From assembly GCF_025837155.1 (NCBI RefSeq), contig NZ_CP107549.1, forward strand, positions 1,922,001 through 1,986,000: DNA of 64,000 nt, given 5' to 3'. The notes beneath the pieces were generated by a model that was not told the origin of the DNA, did not search any database, and was given only the letters and a program-made list of their open reading frames with translations. Positions 35,701 to 48,302 of the stretch are shown here, one piece after another. Within the stretch, counting starts at the first letter, position 1, and each line of letters opens with the position of its first letter. The position numbers were made by a program, and so were the translations under genes. The DNA is from Pseudomonas sp. Z8(2022). Its GTDB lineage: Bacteria; Pseudomonadota; Gammaproteobacteria; Pseudomonadales; Pseudomonadaceae.

Positions 35701-36173
35701 CGCGGCTGGAGTTGTTGCCCGGTGCACTGCACAAGGACAAGAGCTGGAGGTGGCATCGCCTGCTGCGGCCTTACGTGCTGCATGTCATTGCCGCGGCCTG
35801 CGGTGTGCCGCTGACCACGCTGCTGGTCGGCGAGGATCGTAGCCTGGCTTTCGATCCCGTACCGGCCGAGCATGCCGCTGCTGTGCTGGCGGCGTGGCTG
35901 GAGGCCTGGAATGCCGGTATGCAGACGCCTCTGCCGGTGGCCTTGAAGACCTCGTTGGCCTGGTTGCAGGACAACAACGAGGAGAAAGCGCGCAGCGTTT
36001 ATGAGGGCGGCTACAACCTCACCGGAGAAGTCCGGGGCAGCGCCAGTCTGGCGCGGCAGTTCCCCGATTACTCGGCGCTCACTGCTGATGGCCAGTTCCC
36101 CGCCTGGAGCGAGCGGCTCTACCAGCCACTGCTCGACAGCCAACCGCAAGCGCTCGAGGAGGTTGCAGCATGA
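32760..36173 (+). CDS. recC: Exodeoxyribonuclease V subunit gamma, RecC
   Basis: 1137 residues from ATG 32760 (MSASPELSPGLIVIHGNHLEEL), which has AGGAG about ten bases upstream; an in-frame extension to 32697 overlaps the kinase fragment and is not favoured. RecC has inactive helicase/nuclease folds that recognise Chi, split the strands and hold RecB and RecD. Features include VLLVQSNGIAQWLKLALAE, FIPFTLADQGLRGKEP and MRAIPFRQVCLLGMNDGDYPR. First of the recC-recB-recD operon; ends in a 4-base overlap with recB. Confidence 0.96.
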   Translation: MSASPELSPGLIVIHGNHLEELRALAVQWMRRYPLQPLENEVLLVQSNGIAQWLKLALAERDGCGIAAALDVDLPARFLWQAYRNVLGKDAIPQQSPLDKAPLTWRLMRLLPGLLAEEAFAPLRRFLADDQDLRKRYQLAERLADLFDQYQVYRADWLADWAAGHDRLRTSRGGERVLQGDSCWQPALWRALLADVGEQHLAESRAGVHPRFVARLGELDAPPPGLPRRITVFGISSLPAQVLEALAAMARFSQVMLYVHNPCQHHWGDIVEDKDLLRHEYRRQQRKGRPGAQIGLFEQEDMHQHGQPLLAAWGKQGRDYINLLDQYDEPQRYREQFERIDLFSPSSESNLLGQLQNDILDLRPLAETRSTWPAVDPARDHSLRFHIAHSAQREVEILHDQLLASFSEDATLRPRDVIVMVPDVNAYAPHIQAVFGQFASDDPRFIPFTLADQGLRGKEPMIIALEHLLRLPESRFSVSEILDLLDVAALRQRFAIAEDQLPTLRRWLEGAGVRWGLDASQRQSLGLGENLEQNTWRFGLRRMLLGYAVGAADAFAGIEPYDEIGGLDAVLIGPVTRLLEALERHVQQLREPATPALWGERLRGLLGDFFQAQNDREEVLVTQLLDALDAWLELCEAATLDEALTLPVVREAWLGGLDQGRLSQRFLAGAVSFCTLMPMRAIPFRQVCLLGMNDGDYPRSQAPLDFDLMAGDYRPGDRSRREDDRYLLLEALLAARDRLYISWVGRSIRDNSERPPSVLVGQLRDHLASAWTLAGGGDLLHGLTTEHPLQPFSRRYFDGDAQLFSYAREWAALHGQAAASEDAAPLSSWEEGRQLTPELLQSFLRDPVKCFFTRRLKVFLDEEEQAQLDSEPFALDGLQRYQLQEALLKAAVATDEDVEEALRSAADRLQRSGVLPLAGFGEQYRNTLLEPLPAQLRRYQGLCLCWPTLLESPQRLLFSAAGVELDGWLAGLRQKADGSLARLELLPGALHKDKSWRWHRLLRPYVLHVIAAACGVPLTTLLVGEDRSLAFDPVPAEHAAAVLAAWLEAWNAGMQTPLPVALKTSLAWLQDNNEEKARSVYEGGYNLTGEVRGSASLARQFPDYSALTADGQFPAWSERLYQPLLDSQPQALEEVAA

Positions 36174-39100
36174 GTCAACAGCGACCTCTGGCCCTGACGT
36201 TCCCCTTGCACGGCAGTCGTCTGATCGAGGCCAGTGCCGGAACGGGCAAGACCTTCACCATTTCCGCACTTTACCTGCGCTTGATCCTCGGTCATGGAGG
36301 TGATGCTGCGTTTCGCGAGGCGCTGCTGCCGCCACAGATTCTGGTGGTGACGTTCACTGATGCGGCCACGCGTGAACTGCGCGACCGGATTCGTGCGCGT
36401 CTGGTCGAGGCCGCAAGCGTATTCCGCGGCGATGCTCAGGGTGACGAGCTGCTACGTGAGCTGCGCGGGGATTTCGCGCAAACGCAGTGGGACGAGTGCG
36501 CCCGCCGCCTCGAGCTGGCCGCGCAGTGGATGGACGAGGCGGCCGTGTCCACCATCCACGGCTGGTGCCAGCGCATGCTGCGAGAGCATGCCTTCGACAG
36601 TGGCAGCCTTTTCAGCCAGACCCTGGAGACCGATCACAGCGAGCTGCTGGCCGAAGTGGTGCGTGATTACTGGCGGCAGCACTGTTATCCGTTGCAGGAC
36701 ACTGCACTGCAATGGGTTGCGAACGTCTGGGGAACACCCAACGGGCTTGGGGTGAAGCTACGACCATTGCTGGGGGAGGAGGGTGAGATTGCGTCCTCGT
36801 CACTGGGCGAGTTGCTCAACGGCGCATTGCATCAGCGCGAGCAGGCGCTTGCCGAACTCAAATCTCCCTGGCGGGCATGGGCCGACGAGCTGCAGCAGTT
36901 GCTGGATGCCGCCGTGGCGGCCAAGCAGGTAGACGGCAAGAAAATCCAGGCGCGCTTCTATAACCCCTGGCTGGCAAGGTTGCGCGAGTGGGCCAGCAGC
37001 GAAGAGCCGCGTCTCGACCTGGGGACAGGGTTCACTCGTCTGACCCCCGATGGCCTGGCCGAAGCCTGGAAGGGTGAGCCACCTGGTCATCCTGCCCTGG
37101 AAGCCATGGCATTGCTCAAGGCGCAGCTTGATGCGCTGCCTGACCCTGCTGATGCGGCTTTGCGCCATGCCGCAGCCTGGGTACGCCAGCGCTTCGACTG
37201 GGAGAAACGCCAGCGTGCGGAGATGGGCTTCGACGACATGCTGGTGCGCCTGGATGCAGCCCTGCAAGGCAGCAATGGCCCGCGCCTTGCCGAGGTGATC
37301 CGTCGTCAGTTCCCGGTGGCGATGATCGATGAATTCCAGGACACCGACCCGCTGCAGTACCGCATCTTCGATACGCTCTACGAGGTCGAGGTCAATCGCG
37401 ACGACTGCGGCCTGTTTATGATCGGTGACCCCAAACAGGCCATCTATTCCTTCCGTGGTGCCGACATCCACACCTACCTGCGTGCACGTCGGGCGACAGC
37501 CGGCCGGCATTACAACCTGGAGAAGAACTTCCGCTCCAGCCAGGCGATGGTCGATGCCGTCAACGGCGTTTTCCTGCGTGCCGAGCAGCGCGAGGGTGGA
37601 GAAGGGGCGTTCCTGCTGCGTGACGATCTGCCGTTCATCGAAGTCGGGGCGCAAGGTCGACGCGAGGTCTGGAGTGTCGACGGCCAGGCGCAGCCAGCAC
37701 TGACCGTGTGGCAACTGGCGAGCGATGAGCCGGTTGCCAAGGGCGCCTATCTGGAAGCCATGGCGGCCGGTGCCGCCAGCGAGATCGTGCGTCTGCTGGA
37801 TCTGGGACAACGAGGTCAGGCCGGTTTTGGCAAAGAGGGGGCATTGAGGGCTCTGCGGCCCAGCGATATTGCAGTTCTGGTGCGCGACTTCAATGAAGCG
37901 CAGGCTATTCGCGGCGAGCTGGCCGCGCGTGGTGTGCGCAGCGTCTACCTCTCCGACAAGGATTCGGTATTCGCCGCCCAGGAAGCGCGTGACCTGCTGC
38001 TGTGGCTGCGTGCCTGTGCCGAGCCGGATCAGGATCGCCCCCTGCGTGCGGCGCTGGCCAGTGCGACGCTGGGGCTGGAGCTGGCCGATCTGGAGCAGCT
38101 CAACCTCGACGAGCGCACCTGGGAGCGCCGCGTCATGCAGTTCCGCGACTACCGCCAGCGCTGGCAGCGGCAGGGCGTGCTGCCGATGCTGCGTCAGCTG
38201 CTGCAGGACTTCGACCTGCCGCAACGGCTGATGGGGCGTGACGACGGCGAGCGCGTGCTGACCAACCTTCTGCACCTGGCCGAACTGCTGCAACAGGCCG
38301 CCGCCGAGCTCGATGGCGAGCTGGCGCTGATTCGTCACCTGGGCGAGCTGCTGGCCGGCGCGGGGCAGGCAGCCGATGAGCAGGTATTGCGTCTGGAGAG
38401 TGACGAGGCTCTGGTGCGTGTGGTGACCATTCACAAATCCAAGGGCCTGGAGTATCCCCTGGTTTTCCTGCCATTCATCTGCGCCTTCCGCCCGGTGGAT
38501 GACAAGAAATCGCTGCAGATTCATGACGGCGAACGTCGCCGGCTGGTCCTCAAGGCCGATCAGGACAGTCTGCAGCGCGCCGAGCGTGAGCGCCTGGGCG
38601 AAGACTTGCGCCTGCTCTATGTGGCCCTGACCCGCGCTCGCCATGCCTGCTGGTTGGGGGTGGCGGATCTGAAGATCGGCAACGGCAAGAAGTCGCGCCT
38701 GCATGAGTCGGCGCTGGGTTACCTGCTGGGGGGCGGTGTATCGCTGGCCTCGAGCAAACAGCTCGAAACCTGGCTGGAACCTTTTTCTGCGGGACTGGAA
38801 AGTGTCGTGGCGCCAGTGCCACCGGCCAGCGAGCAGCGCTACTGCGTGATCGAGGATGGCCAGTTCGAGCCGCGCTGGCGTACACCTGTCCGACGCGCAG
38901 CCGAACATTGGTGGATTGCCTCCTACAGTGCATTGCGCCTGGACGAGGACGCACCTGGCCAGGTCAGTCGCCACGAGGACGCAGCACCCGACAGTCCGGC
39001 GATGCAGAACGCCATCGACGATGAGGATCCGTCGCTGGCTCTGACCCCACTACCGGCATCCGCTCAGGGGTTGCATCGTTTCCCGCGCGGTCCCAATCCG

Positions 39101-39796
39101 GGCACCTTCCTGCACGGTTTGCTGGAAATGGCGGCGCAGGAAGGTTTTGCGAACCTGGCACAGGACCCGCCAAGGCTGCGCGAGGCGCTGGCCAGGCGTT
39201 GTCAGCGGCGCGGTCTGGAAAGCTGGATCGATCCCTTGCAGCAGTGGCTGCTGGGGTTGCTGACCCAGCCGCTCGCGCTGAATGCGGAGGCTGTCGTGCT
39301 GACGCAACTGACGCAGTACCAACCGGAACTGGAGTTCTGGTTCGAAGCGCGCGGCGTGGACGTCAGGTTGCTGGATCAGTCGGTGCAGCAGCACGAGTTG
39401 CCGGGTATCGCCAGGCAGCCGCTGCGCGCCGACACCCTCAACGGCATGTTCAAGGGTTTCATCGATCTGGTCTTCGAGCATCAGGGGCGTTACTACGTGG
39501 CGGATTACAAGTCCAACTGGCTGGGCAGCGACGACAGCGCCTACACCCGTGAAGCGATGGAAGCTGCCATCGCCAGCCATCGCTATGACCTGCAATACGT
39601 ACTTTATGTACTGGCGCTGCATCGCCAACTGCGTCTGCGTCTGCCGGACTACGACTATGACCGGCACGTCGGGGGCGCGCTCTACCTGTTCCTGCGCGCA
39701 CCGCAGCGGGGCTCTTATTTGGCGCGGCCGCCTCGTCAGCTGATCGAGCGGCTGGATGCGCTGTTTCTGGGTGAAGCCGGGGAGGGCGCAGCATGA
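36170..39796 (+). CDS. recB: Exodeoxyribonuclease V subunit beta, RecB
   Basis: 1208 residues. UvrD-type helicase with Walker A EASAGTGKTFTISALYL (about 20-36), VAMIDEFQDTDPLQYRIF (motif II), IGDPKQAIYSFRGAD, and motifs V/VI VVTIHKSKGLEYPLVFLPF and LLYVALTRARHACW. The C-terminal nuclease domain has DLVFEHQGRYYVADYKSNWLG, giving the D...DYK active site. It unwinds and degrades DNA ends, making 3' strands for RecA after Chi. Overlaps recC and recD by 4 bases each. Confidence 0.97.
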   Translation: MSQQRPLALTFPLHGSRLIEASAGTGKTFTISALYLRLILGHGGDAAFREALLPPQILVVTFTDAATRELRDRIRARLVEAASVFRGDAQGDELLRELRGDFAQTQWDECARRLELAAQWMDEAAVSTIHGWCQRMLREHAFDSGSLFSQTLETDHSELLAEVVRDYWRQHCYPLQDTALQWVANVWGTPNGLGVKLRPLLGEEGEIASSSLGELLNGALHQREQALAELKSPWRAWADELQQLLDAAVAAKQVDGKKIQARFYNPWLARLREWASSEEPRLDLGTGFTRLTPDGLAEAWKGEPPGHPALEAMALLKAQLDALPDPADAALRHAAAWVRQRFDWEKRQRAEMGFDDMLVRLDAALQGSNGPRLAEVIRRQFPVAMIDEFQDTDPLQYRIFDTLYEVEVNRDDCGLFMIGDPKQAIYSFRGADIHTYLRARRATAGRHYNLEKNFRSSQAMVDAVNGVFLRAEQREGGEGAFLLRDDLPFIEVGAQGRREVWSVDGQAQPALTVWQLASDEPVAKGAYLEAMAAGAASEIVRLLDLGQRGQAGFGKEGALRALRPSDIAVLVRDFNEAQAIRGELAARGVRSVYLSDKDSVFAAQEARDLLLWLRACAEPDQDRPLRAALASATLGLELADLEQLNLDERTWERRVMQFRDYRQRWQRQGVLPMLRQLLQDFDLPQRLMGRDDGERVLTNLLHLAELLQQAAAELDGELALIRHLGELLAGAGQAADEQVLRLESDEALVRVVTIHKSKGLEYPLVFLPFICAFRPVDDKKSLQIHDGERRRLVLKADQDSLQRAERERLGEDLRLLYVALTRARHACWLGVADLKIGNGKKSRLHESALGYLLGGGVSLASSKQLETWLEPFSAGLESVVAPVPPASEQRYCVIEDGQFEPRWRTPVRRAAEHWWIASYSALRLDEDAPGQVSRHEDAAPDSPAMQNAIDDEDPSLALTPLPASAQGLHRFPRGPNPGTFLHGLLEMAAQEGFANLAQDPPRLREALARRCQRRGLESWIDPLQQWLLGLLTQPLALNAEAVVLTQLTQYQPELEFWFEARGVDVRLLDQSVQQHELPGIARQPLRADTLNGMFKGFIDLVFEHQGRYYVADYKSNWLGSDDSAYTREAMEAAIASHRYDLQYVLYVLALHRQLRLRLPDYDYDRHVGGALYLFLRAPQRGSYLARPPRQLIERLDALFLGEAGEGAA

Positions 39797-41823
39797 GTAC
39801 GATGCTTGCGCCGGCGCTGTGTGACCGCGCCGAACTCTTCGCCCTGCTCTCTACATGGAGTGACCGTGGCTGGCTGCGTGAGCTGGATCGCGCGCTGGCG
39901 CAGTTGTTCGCCGAGCTGGACCCGGAGGCCTCGCCCTTGCTGTTGCTTGGCGCCGCATTGGCCAGCCACCAGTTGGGCCAGGGACATGTCTGCCTGGATT
40001 TGGCCGCCACGCTGGACAATCCGGATTTCGCCCTGTCCATGCCGCCGGAGGGCGAGGACGCGCAAGAAGCGATGATCCTGCCGTCGCAGGTGCTGGCCGG
40101 AATCGACCTGGATTCCTGGCTGGGCGCCTGTGCCGGCAGCTTGCTGCTGGAATCCGCGGGCGCGCCTCTGGTCCTCAGTGGCGCTCGTCTATATATGAGG
40201 CGCTACTGGGACTATGAGCGTCAGGTAGCCGGCCATATCGCCCAGCGCCTGCGGACAGGGGCCGCAGCCCCGAGCGATCTGGCCACGCGCCTGGCTTCAC
40301 TTTTCCCTGACGCTCTGGTGGTGGACGGTCAGCGCCAGACTGATTGGCAGAAGCTGGCATGTGCCATGGCTGCCCAGGGACGCTTCACGCTGATCACTGG
40401 CGGGCCTGGAACCGGCAAGACGACCACGGTGGTGCGTCTTCTGGCGTTATTGCAGGAAGCCGCCATGGCTGTCGGTGAGCCGCTGCGCCTTAGCCTGGCG
40501 GCGCCTACCGGCAAGGCTGCCGCGCGGCTTACCGAATCGATCGGTGCGCAAGTGCAATCCCTGGCGCTGGACGAGCGCGTGCGTGAGCAGATTCCGACGC
40601 TGGTGACGACACTGCATCGCTTGTTGGGAAGTCGTCCTGGCAGTCGTCATTTCCGTCACGATGCTGCCAACCCTTTACCTCTGGATGTGCTGGTGGTGGA
40701 CGAAGCGTCGATGATCGACCTCGAAATGATGTCCAGCCTGCTGGACGCACTACCATCGCATGCGCGTTTGATTGTGCTGGGCGACAAGGATCAGCTCGCG
40801 TCCGTTGAGGCCGGTGCGGTATTGGGCGATCTCTGTCGAGAGGCGGAAAGCGGTGGCTATAGCGCTACAACGAGAACCTGGCTGGAAAGTCAGACCGGTG
40901 AGCGACTTGACGATCCGACGCTGGTGCCCGGTGACAAAGCTCTGGCGCAGCATATCGTCATGCTGCGTCACTCACGCCGCTTCGGCAGTGGGTCGGGTAT
41001 CGGGCGCTTGGCGCGTTCGGTGAACCAGGGCGATGCGCAGGCGGCTCGTGGGACCCTGGCCGCAGGAGCGGATGATCTGCATGTTCTGCGTCTAACTGGT
41101 GAGCAGGATCGTGCGCTGCAGCGACTGCTGATAGATGGGCGAGGCGGTAGCGAGCCTCATCCTCAGGGATACGCGCGCTATCTGCAGGTGATGCAGATGG
41201 AGCGTCCTGCCCTCGAAGCCGATTCCCAGGCCTGGGATGGATGGGCCAGTAATGTTCTGGCGGCATTCGATCAGTTCCGGTTGCTGTGCGCTGTGCGCAA
41301 GGGGCCCTGGGGTGTTGAGGCGCTCAATGAGCGTATCGCTCAGGCGCTGGTACATCGTGGCCTGCTCGAACAGGCTCATGGCTGGTACGAAGGTCGCCCC
41401 GTGCTGGTGACGCGTAATGATTACAGCCTCGGCTTGATGAATGGCGATATCGGTATCGCTCTGCGCCTGCCGGAGCCGCCCGATTTCCCGGGCGCGCCTG
41501 TACGGCAGGTGTTGCGCGTGGTGTTTCCACGGAATGATGGCAGCGGCGCCTTGCGCCATATCCTGCCCAGCCGTCTGAGTGCAATGGAGACGGTTTTCGC
41601 CATGACCGTGCACAAGTCGCAGGGGTCGGAGTTCGCCCATTGCGCGCTGATTCTGCCCGATAGCCTCAATCCTGTGCTGACCAAGGAACTGGTCTATACC
41701 GGCATCACTCGGGCCCGCCACTGGTTCAGCTTGATTGAAAGCCGAGCAGGCATCTTCGAGCAAGCTGTACAGCGACGTGTGGAACGGCGTAGCGGTCTGC
41801 GTGAGGCGCTCGAAGCGCTGTGA
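39793..41823 (+). CDS. recD: Exodeoxyribonuclease V subunit alpha, RecD
   Basis: 676 residues, SF1B 5'-3' helicase. Walker A ITGGPGTGKTTTVVRLLALL at about 201-220, VLVVDEASMIDLEMMSSLL as motif II, IVLGDKDQLASVEAGAVLGDL, and the C-terminal UvrD-like FAMTVHKSQGSEFAHCALILP with VYTGITRARHWFSLI. It moves on the strand opposite to RecB. Last gene of the operon; the rrn promoter region begins just 20 bases downstream. Confidence 0.96.
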   Translation: MSTMLAPALCDRAELFALLSTWSDRGWLRELDRALAQLFAELDPEASPLLLLGAALASHQLGQGHVCLDLAATLDNPDFALSMPPEGEDAQEAMILPSQVLAGIDLDSWLGACAGSLLLESAGAPLVLSGARLYMRRYWDYERQVAGHIAQRLRTGAAAPSDLATRLASLFPDALVVDGQRQTDWQKLACAMAAQGRFTLITGGPGTGKTTTVVRLLALLQEAAMAVGEPLRLSLAAPTGKAAARLTESIGAQVQSLALDERVREQIPTLVTTLHRLLGSRPGSRHFRHDAANPLPLDVLVVDEASMIDLEMMSSLLDALPSHARLIVLGDKDQLASVEAGAVLGDLCREAESGGYSATTRTWLESQTGERLDDPTLVPGDKALAQHIVMLRHSRRFGSGSGIGRLARSVNQGDAQAARGTLAAGADDLHVLRLTGEQDRALQRLLIDGRGGSEPHPQGYARYLQVMQMERPALEADSQAWDGWASNVLAAFDQFRLLCAVRKGPWGVEALNERIAQALVHRGLLEQAHGWYEGRPVLVTRNDYSLGLMNGDIGIALRLPEPPDFPGAPVRQVLRVVFPRNDGSGALRHILPSRLSAMETVFAMTVHKSQGSEFAHCALILPDSLNPVLTKELVYTGITRARHWFSLIESRAGIFEQAVQRRVERRSGLREALEAL

Positions 41824-41845
41824 GTAATGAAACTGCAATTAAAGC

Positions 41846-41873
41846 TTGACGCGCATTCTGCTGGATGTAGAAT
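41846..41873 (+). promoter_or_regulatory. rrn promoter 1
   Basis: -35 TTGACG and -10 TAGAAT, 16-base spacer, followed by GCGCGCC. First of four such units. Confidence 0.85.
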
Positions 41874-41943
41874 GCGCGCCACTTCAGTGATGAAGCGCTT
41901 CAAAAACTTCTTGTTAATCAATAAGTTAAGTTAAATGAAGGGT

Positions 41944-41971
41944 TTGCAAAGCTGGATCTGGCGTGTAGAAT
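41944..41971 (+). promoter_or_regulatory. rrn promoter 2
   Basis: -35 TTGCAA and -10 TAGAAT, 16-base spacer, followed by GCGCGCC, the GC-rich discriminator linked with stringent control. Confidence 0.85.
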
Positions 41972-42050
41972 GCGCGCCGGCCGACAGGGTGGTGGTTTGA
42001 TCCTGTTGGTGGTTCGGTCGAATGGATCGAAAGCGGTAGAAAAGAGGTGG

Positions 42051-42078
42051 TTGACAGCGGTTTTGAACGCTGTAGAAT
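42051..42078 (+). promoter_or_regulatory. rrn promoter 3
   Basis: -35 TTGACA (consensus) and -10 TAGAAT, 16-base spacer, followed by GCGC. Confidence 0.88.
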
Positions 42079-42168
42079 GCGCATCCCGCTGGAGAGAAGA
42101 AGTTCTGATCGAAAGCGCAAGTGGTTGAGTAGAAAGAAGTTTCCTCGGAAACAAGATCGAAAAACAGC

Positions 42169-42196
42169 TTGACAGATTGAAAGGCTGCTGTAGAAT
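42169..42196 (+). promoter_or_regulatory. rrn promoter 4
   Basis: -35 TTGACA and -10 TAGAAT, 16-base spacer, followed by GCGCGGCC. The one closest to the 16S gene. Confidence 0.9.
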
Positions 42197-42231
42197 GCGC
42201 GGCCTCGGTTGAGACGAAAGGCTTGACCAAC

Positions 42232-42244
42232 TGCTCTTTAACAA
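42232..42244 (+). promoter_or_regulatory. boxA antitermination site (16S leader)
   Basis: TGCTCTTTAACAA matches the boxA consensus recognised by NusB-S10 in rRNA leader transcripts; it lies about 40 bases after promoter 4. Confidence 0.88.
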
Positions 42245-42390
42245 CTGAATCAAGCAATTCGTGTGGGTGCTTGTGAGGTAAGACTGATAGTCGACTGATT
42301 ATCAGCATCACAAGTAACACTCGTGAATTCGAGAGTTTATTTGCGATTGCTGAGCCAAGTTTAGGGTTTTCTCAAAACCCAAGCAGTATT

Positions 42391-43926
<1,536 letters not shown>

Positions 43927-44014
43927 ATCGAAGACATCAGCTTCTTCATAAGTTCCCACACGAATTGCTTGATTCACTGTAGAAGACGATGCTGTAACGC
44001 GGCGACCCTGTTAT

Positions 44015-44091
<77 letters not shown>

Positions 44092-44111
44092 ATTCAGGTG
44101 CAGATGCTTAC

Positions 44112-44187
44112 GGGGCCATAGCTCAGCTGGGAGAGCGCCTGCTTTGCACGCAGGAGGTCAGCGGTTCGATCCCGCTTGGCTCCACCA
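44112..44187 (+). tRNA. alaT: tRNA-Ala(TGC)
   Basis: 76 nt with encoded CCA. Anticodon loop TTTGCAC with TGC, T arm GTTCGATCC. Second spacer tRNA, cotranscribed with the rRNAs. Confidence 0.98.
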
Positions 44188-44271
44188 TTACAGCATGATC
44201 GTAGAGAGTTCAGAAATGAGCGCTTCAGGGTTGCCTGTTGAGTGCTGATTTCTGGTCTTTTGACCGGTACT

Positions 44272-44284
44272 CGTTCTTTAAAAA
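44272..44284 (+). promoter_or_regulatory. boxA-like site before 23S
   Basis: CGTTCTTTAAAAA in the tRNA-Ala to 23S spacer matches boxA, the usual second antitermination site in rrn operons. Confidence 0.7.
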
Positions 44285-44427
44285 TTTGGATATGTGATAG
44301 AAGTGACTAACGACGTGTTTCACTGCACGTTGTTAATCAAGGCAAAATTTGTAGTTCTCAAGACGCAAATTTTCGGCGAATGTCGTCTTCACGATTGAGA
44401 CAGTAACCAGATTGCTTGGGGTTATAT

Positions 44428-47320
<2,893 letters not shown>

Positions 47321-47455
47321 ATAACACCCAAACAATCTGCCCTCAAAGCAGAGGGTGTCGATGGTGAAGTCGACAGAAAGCCGAAAATTTGCGAGAGCTA
47401 CAAGCCTCTATCACGTATCCAAGGGATAGCGTCCATGACGACATCCCAACCGAAT

Positions 47456-47575
47456 TGCTTGACGACCATAGAGCGTTGGAACCACCTGATCCCATCCCGA
47501 ACTCAGAAGTGAAACGACGCATCGCCGATGGTAGTGTGGTGCTTCACCATGTGAGAGTAGGTCATCGTCAAGCTC
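47456..47575 (+). rRNA. rrf: 5S ribosomal RNA
   Basis: 120 nt, TGCTTGACGACCATAGAGCG at the 5' end pairing with ATCGTCAAGC at the 3' end; the loop E region and CCGAACTCAGAAGTGAAACG are typical of 5S. Confidence 0.96.
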
Positions 47576-47581
47576 CTATAC

Positions 47582-47620
47582 GAACGCCCAGTTTGCTAAC
47601 GCAGACTGGGCGTTCTTCTA
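47582..47620 (+). terminator. First rrn terminator
   Basis: GAACGCCCAGT (47582-47592) pairs with ACTGGGCGTTC (47605-47615), followed by TTCT. Immediately after the 5S gene. Confidence 0.92.
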
Positions 47621-47673
47621 TCTGCGCAAAAAATGGCGCGTGACGGTGAGATCCCGGAGTGCCGGCCAAATCC

Positions 47674-47700
47674 TCGTCAAACTCCTATACGAAACCCCAG
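47674..47700 (+). repeat. Duplicated 5S tail / spacer sequence
   Basis: 27 bases beginning TCGTCAAACTCCTATACGAA match 47565-47591 (end of 5S through the start of terminator 1) at 24 positions. It lies directly ahead of the second terminator, as if a second 5S unit had been lost. Confidence 0.85.
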
Positions 47701-47732
47701 ATCTCCAAAGCGGTCTGGGGTTTCTTCTTTTC
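47691..47732 (+). terminator. Second rrn terminator
   Basis: GAAACCCCAGA (47691-47701) pairs with TCTGGGGTTTC (47714-47724), followed by TTCTTTT. Tandem with the first. Confidence 0.92.
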
Positions 47733-47796
47733 CGCGCCGAAAAAACCGGCGCATGCAGCACTGTCTACGGAGAGGCGCGTTGCCAGGCGTCAACGA

Positions 47797-47822
47797 AAAG
47801 GCCACCGCGAGGGTGGCCTTTG
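47797..47822 (-). terminator. Terminator of queD
   Basis: AAAGGCCACC (47797-47806) pairs with GGTGGCCTTT (47812-47821); on the minus strand it follows the queD stop by 16 bases and ends in TTTTCGTT. It may also act on the plus strand as a third block to rrn read-through. Confidence 0.85.
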
Positions 47823-47837
47823 CGTCTCTGAGCGCGG

Positions 47838-48194
47838 TCAGTCGCCGCGGTATTCGCAGCCACTGGTGCAGGTTTCGTGGATGCGTACGCGGGACAGCTC
47901 CGGGAGCAGCGGCTTGACCTGTTGCCAGATCCACTTGGCGAGCACTTCGCTGGTTGGGTTTTCCAGGCCGGGGATTTCGTTCAGATAGTTGTGATCGAGT
48001 TGTTCGTAGATTGGCTTGAAGATCGCCTTGATCTCGGAGAAGTCGCGAATCCAGCCGGTATGGGGATCGACATCACCTTCGATATAGATCGCGACCCGGA
48101 AGGAGTGACCGTGCAGACGGCCGCACTTGTGGCCTGCCGGTACGTGGGGAAGGCGATGGGCCGCCTCGAAGATGAACTCTTTGAACAATTCCAC
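47838..48194 (-). CDS. queD: 6-carboxy-5,6,7,8-tetrahydropterin synthase QueD
   Basis: 118 residues of the PTPS/QueD fold. Zinc ligands H13, H28 and H30 (EAAHRLP, RLHGHSF) and catalytic C24 ([10 protein letters not shown]) are present, with DFSEIK and the LDHNYLNE block, then ETCTSGCEY at the C-terminus. It turns dihydroneopterin triphosphate into 6-carboxy-tetrahydropterin in the queuosine/preQ0 pathway. It is a single gene, reads towards the rrn operon and is closed by its own terminator. Confidence 0.94.
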   Translation of the reverse strand: MELFKEFIFEAAHRLPHVPAGHKCGRLHGHSFRVAIYIEGDVDPHTGWIRDFSEIKAIFKPIYEQLDHNYLNEIPGLENPTSEVLAKWIWQQVKPLLPELSRVRIHETCTSGCEYRGD

Positions 48195-48302
48195 TGAACA
48201 GCGCTCGCGTAGATGATTCCGCCTGATTGGCGTTGAGCGGTGCAGTTTATCAGCTCTGTAGATAGATGCCTGATCACATCCGCTCTACGTTGAGCGTGCC
48301 CA

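Noticed and set aside
36800..38974. 724-aa open frame on the minus strand
   Set aside because: Shadow of recB in high-GC DNA; Gln/Leu/Ala-rich text with no domain.
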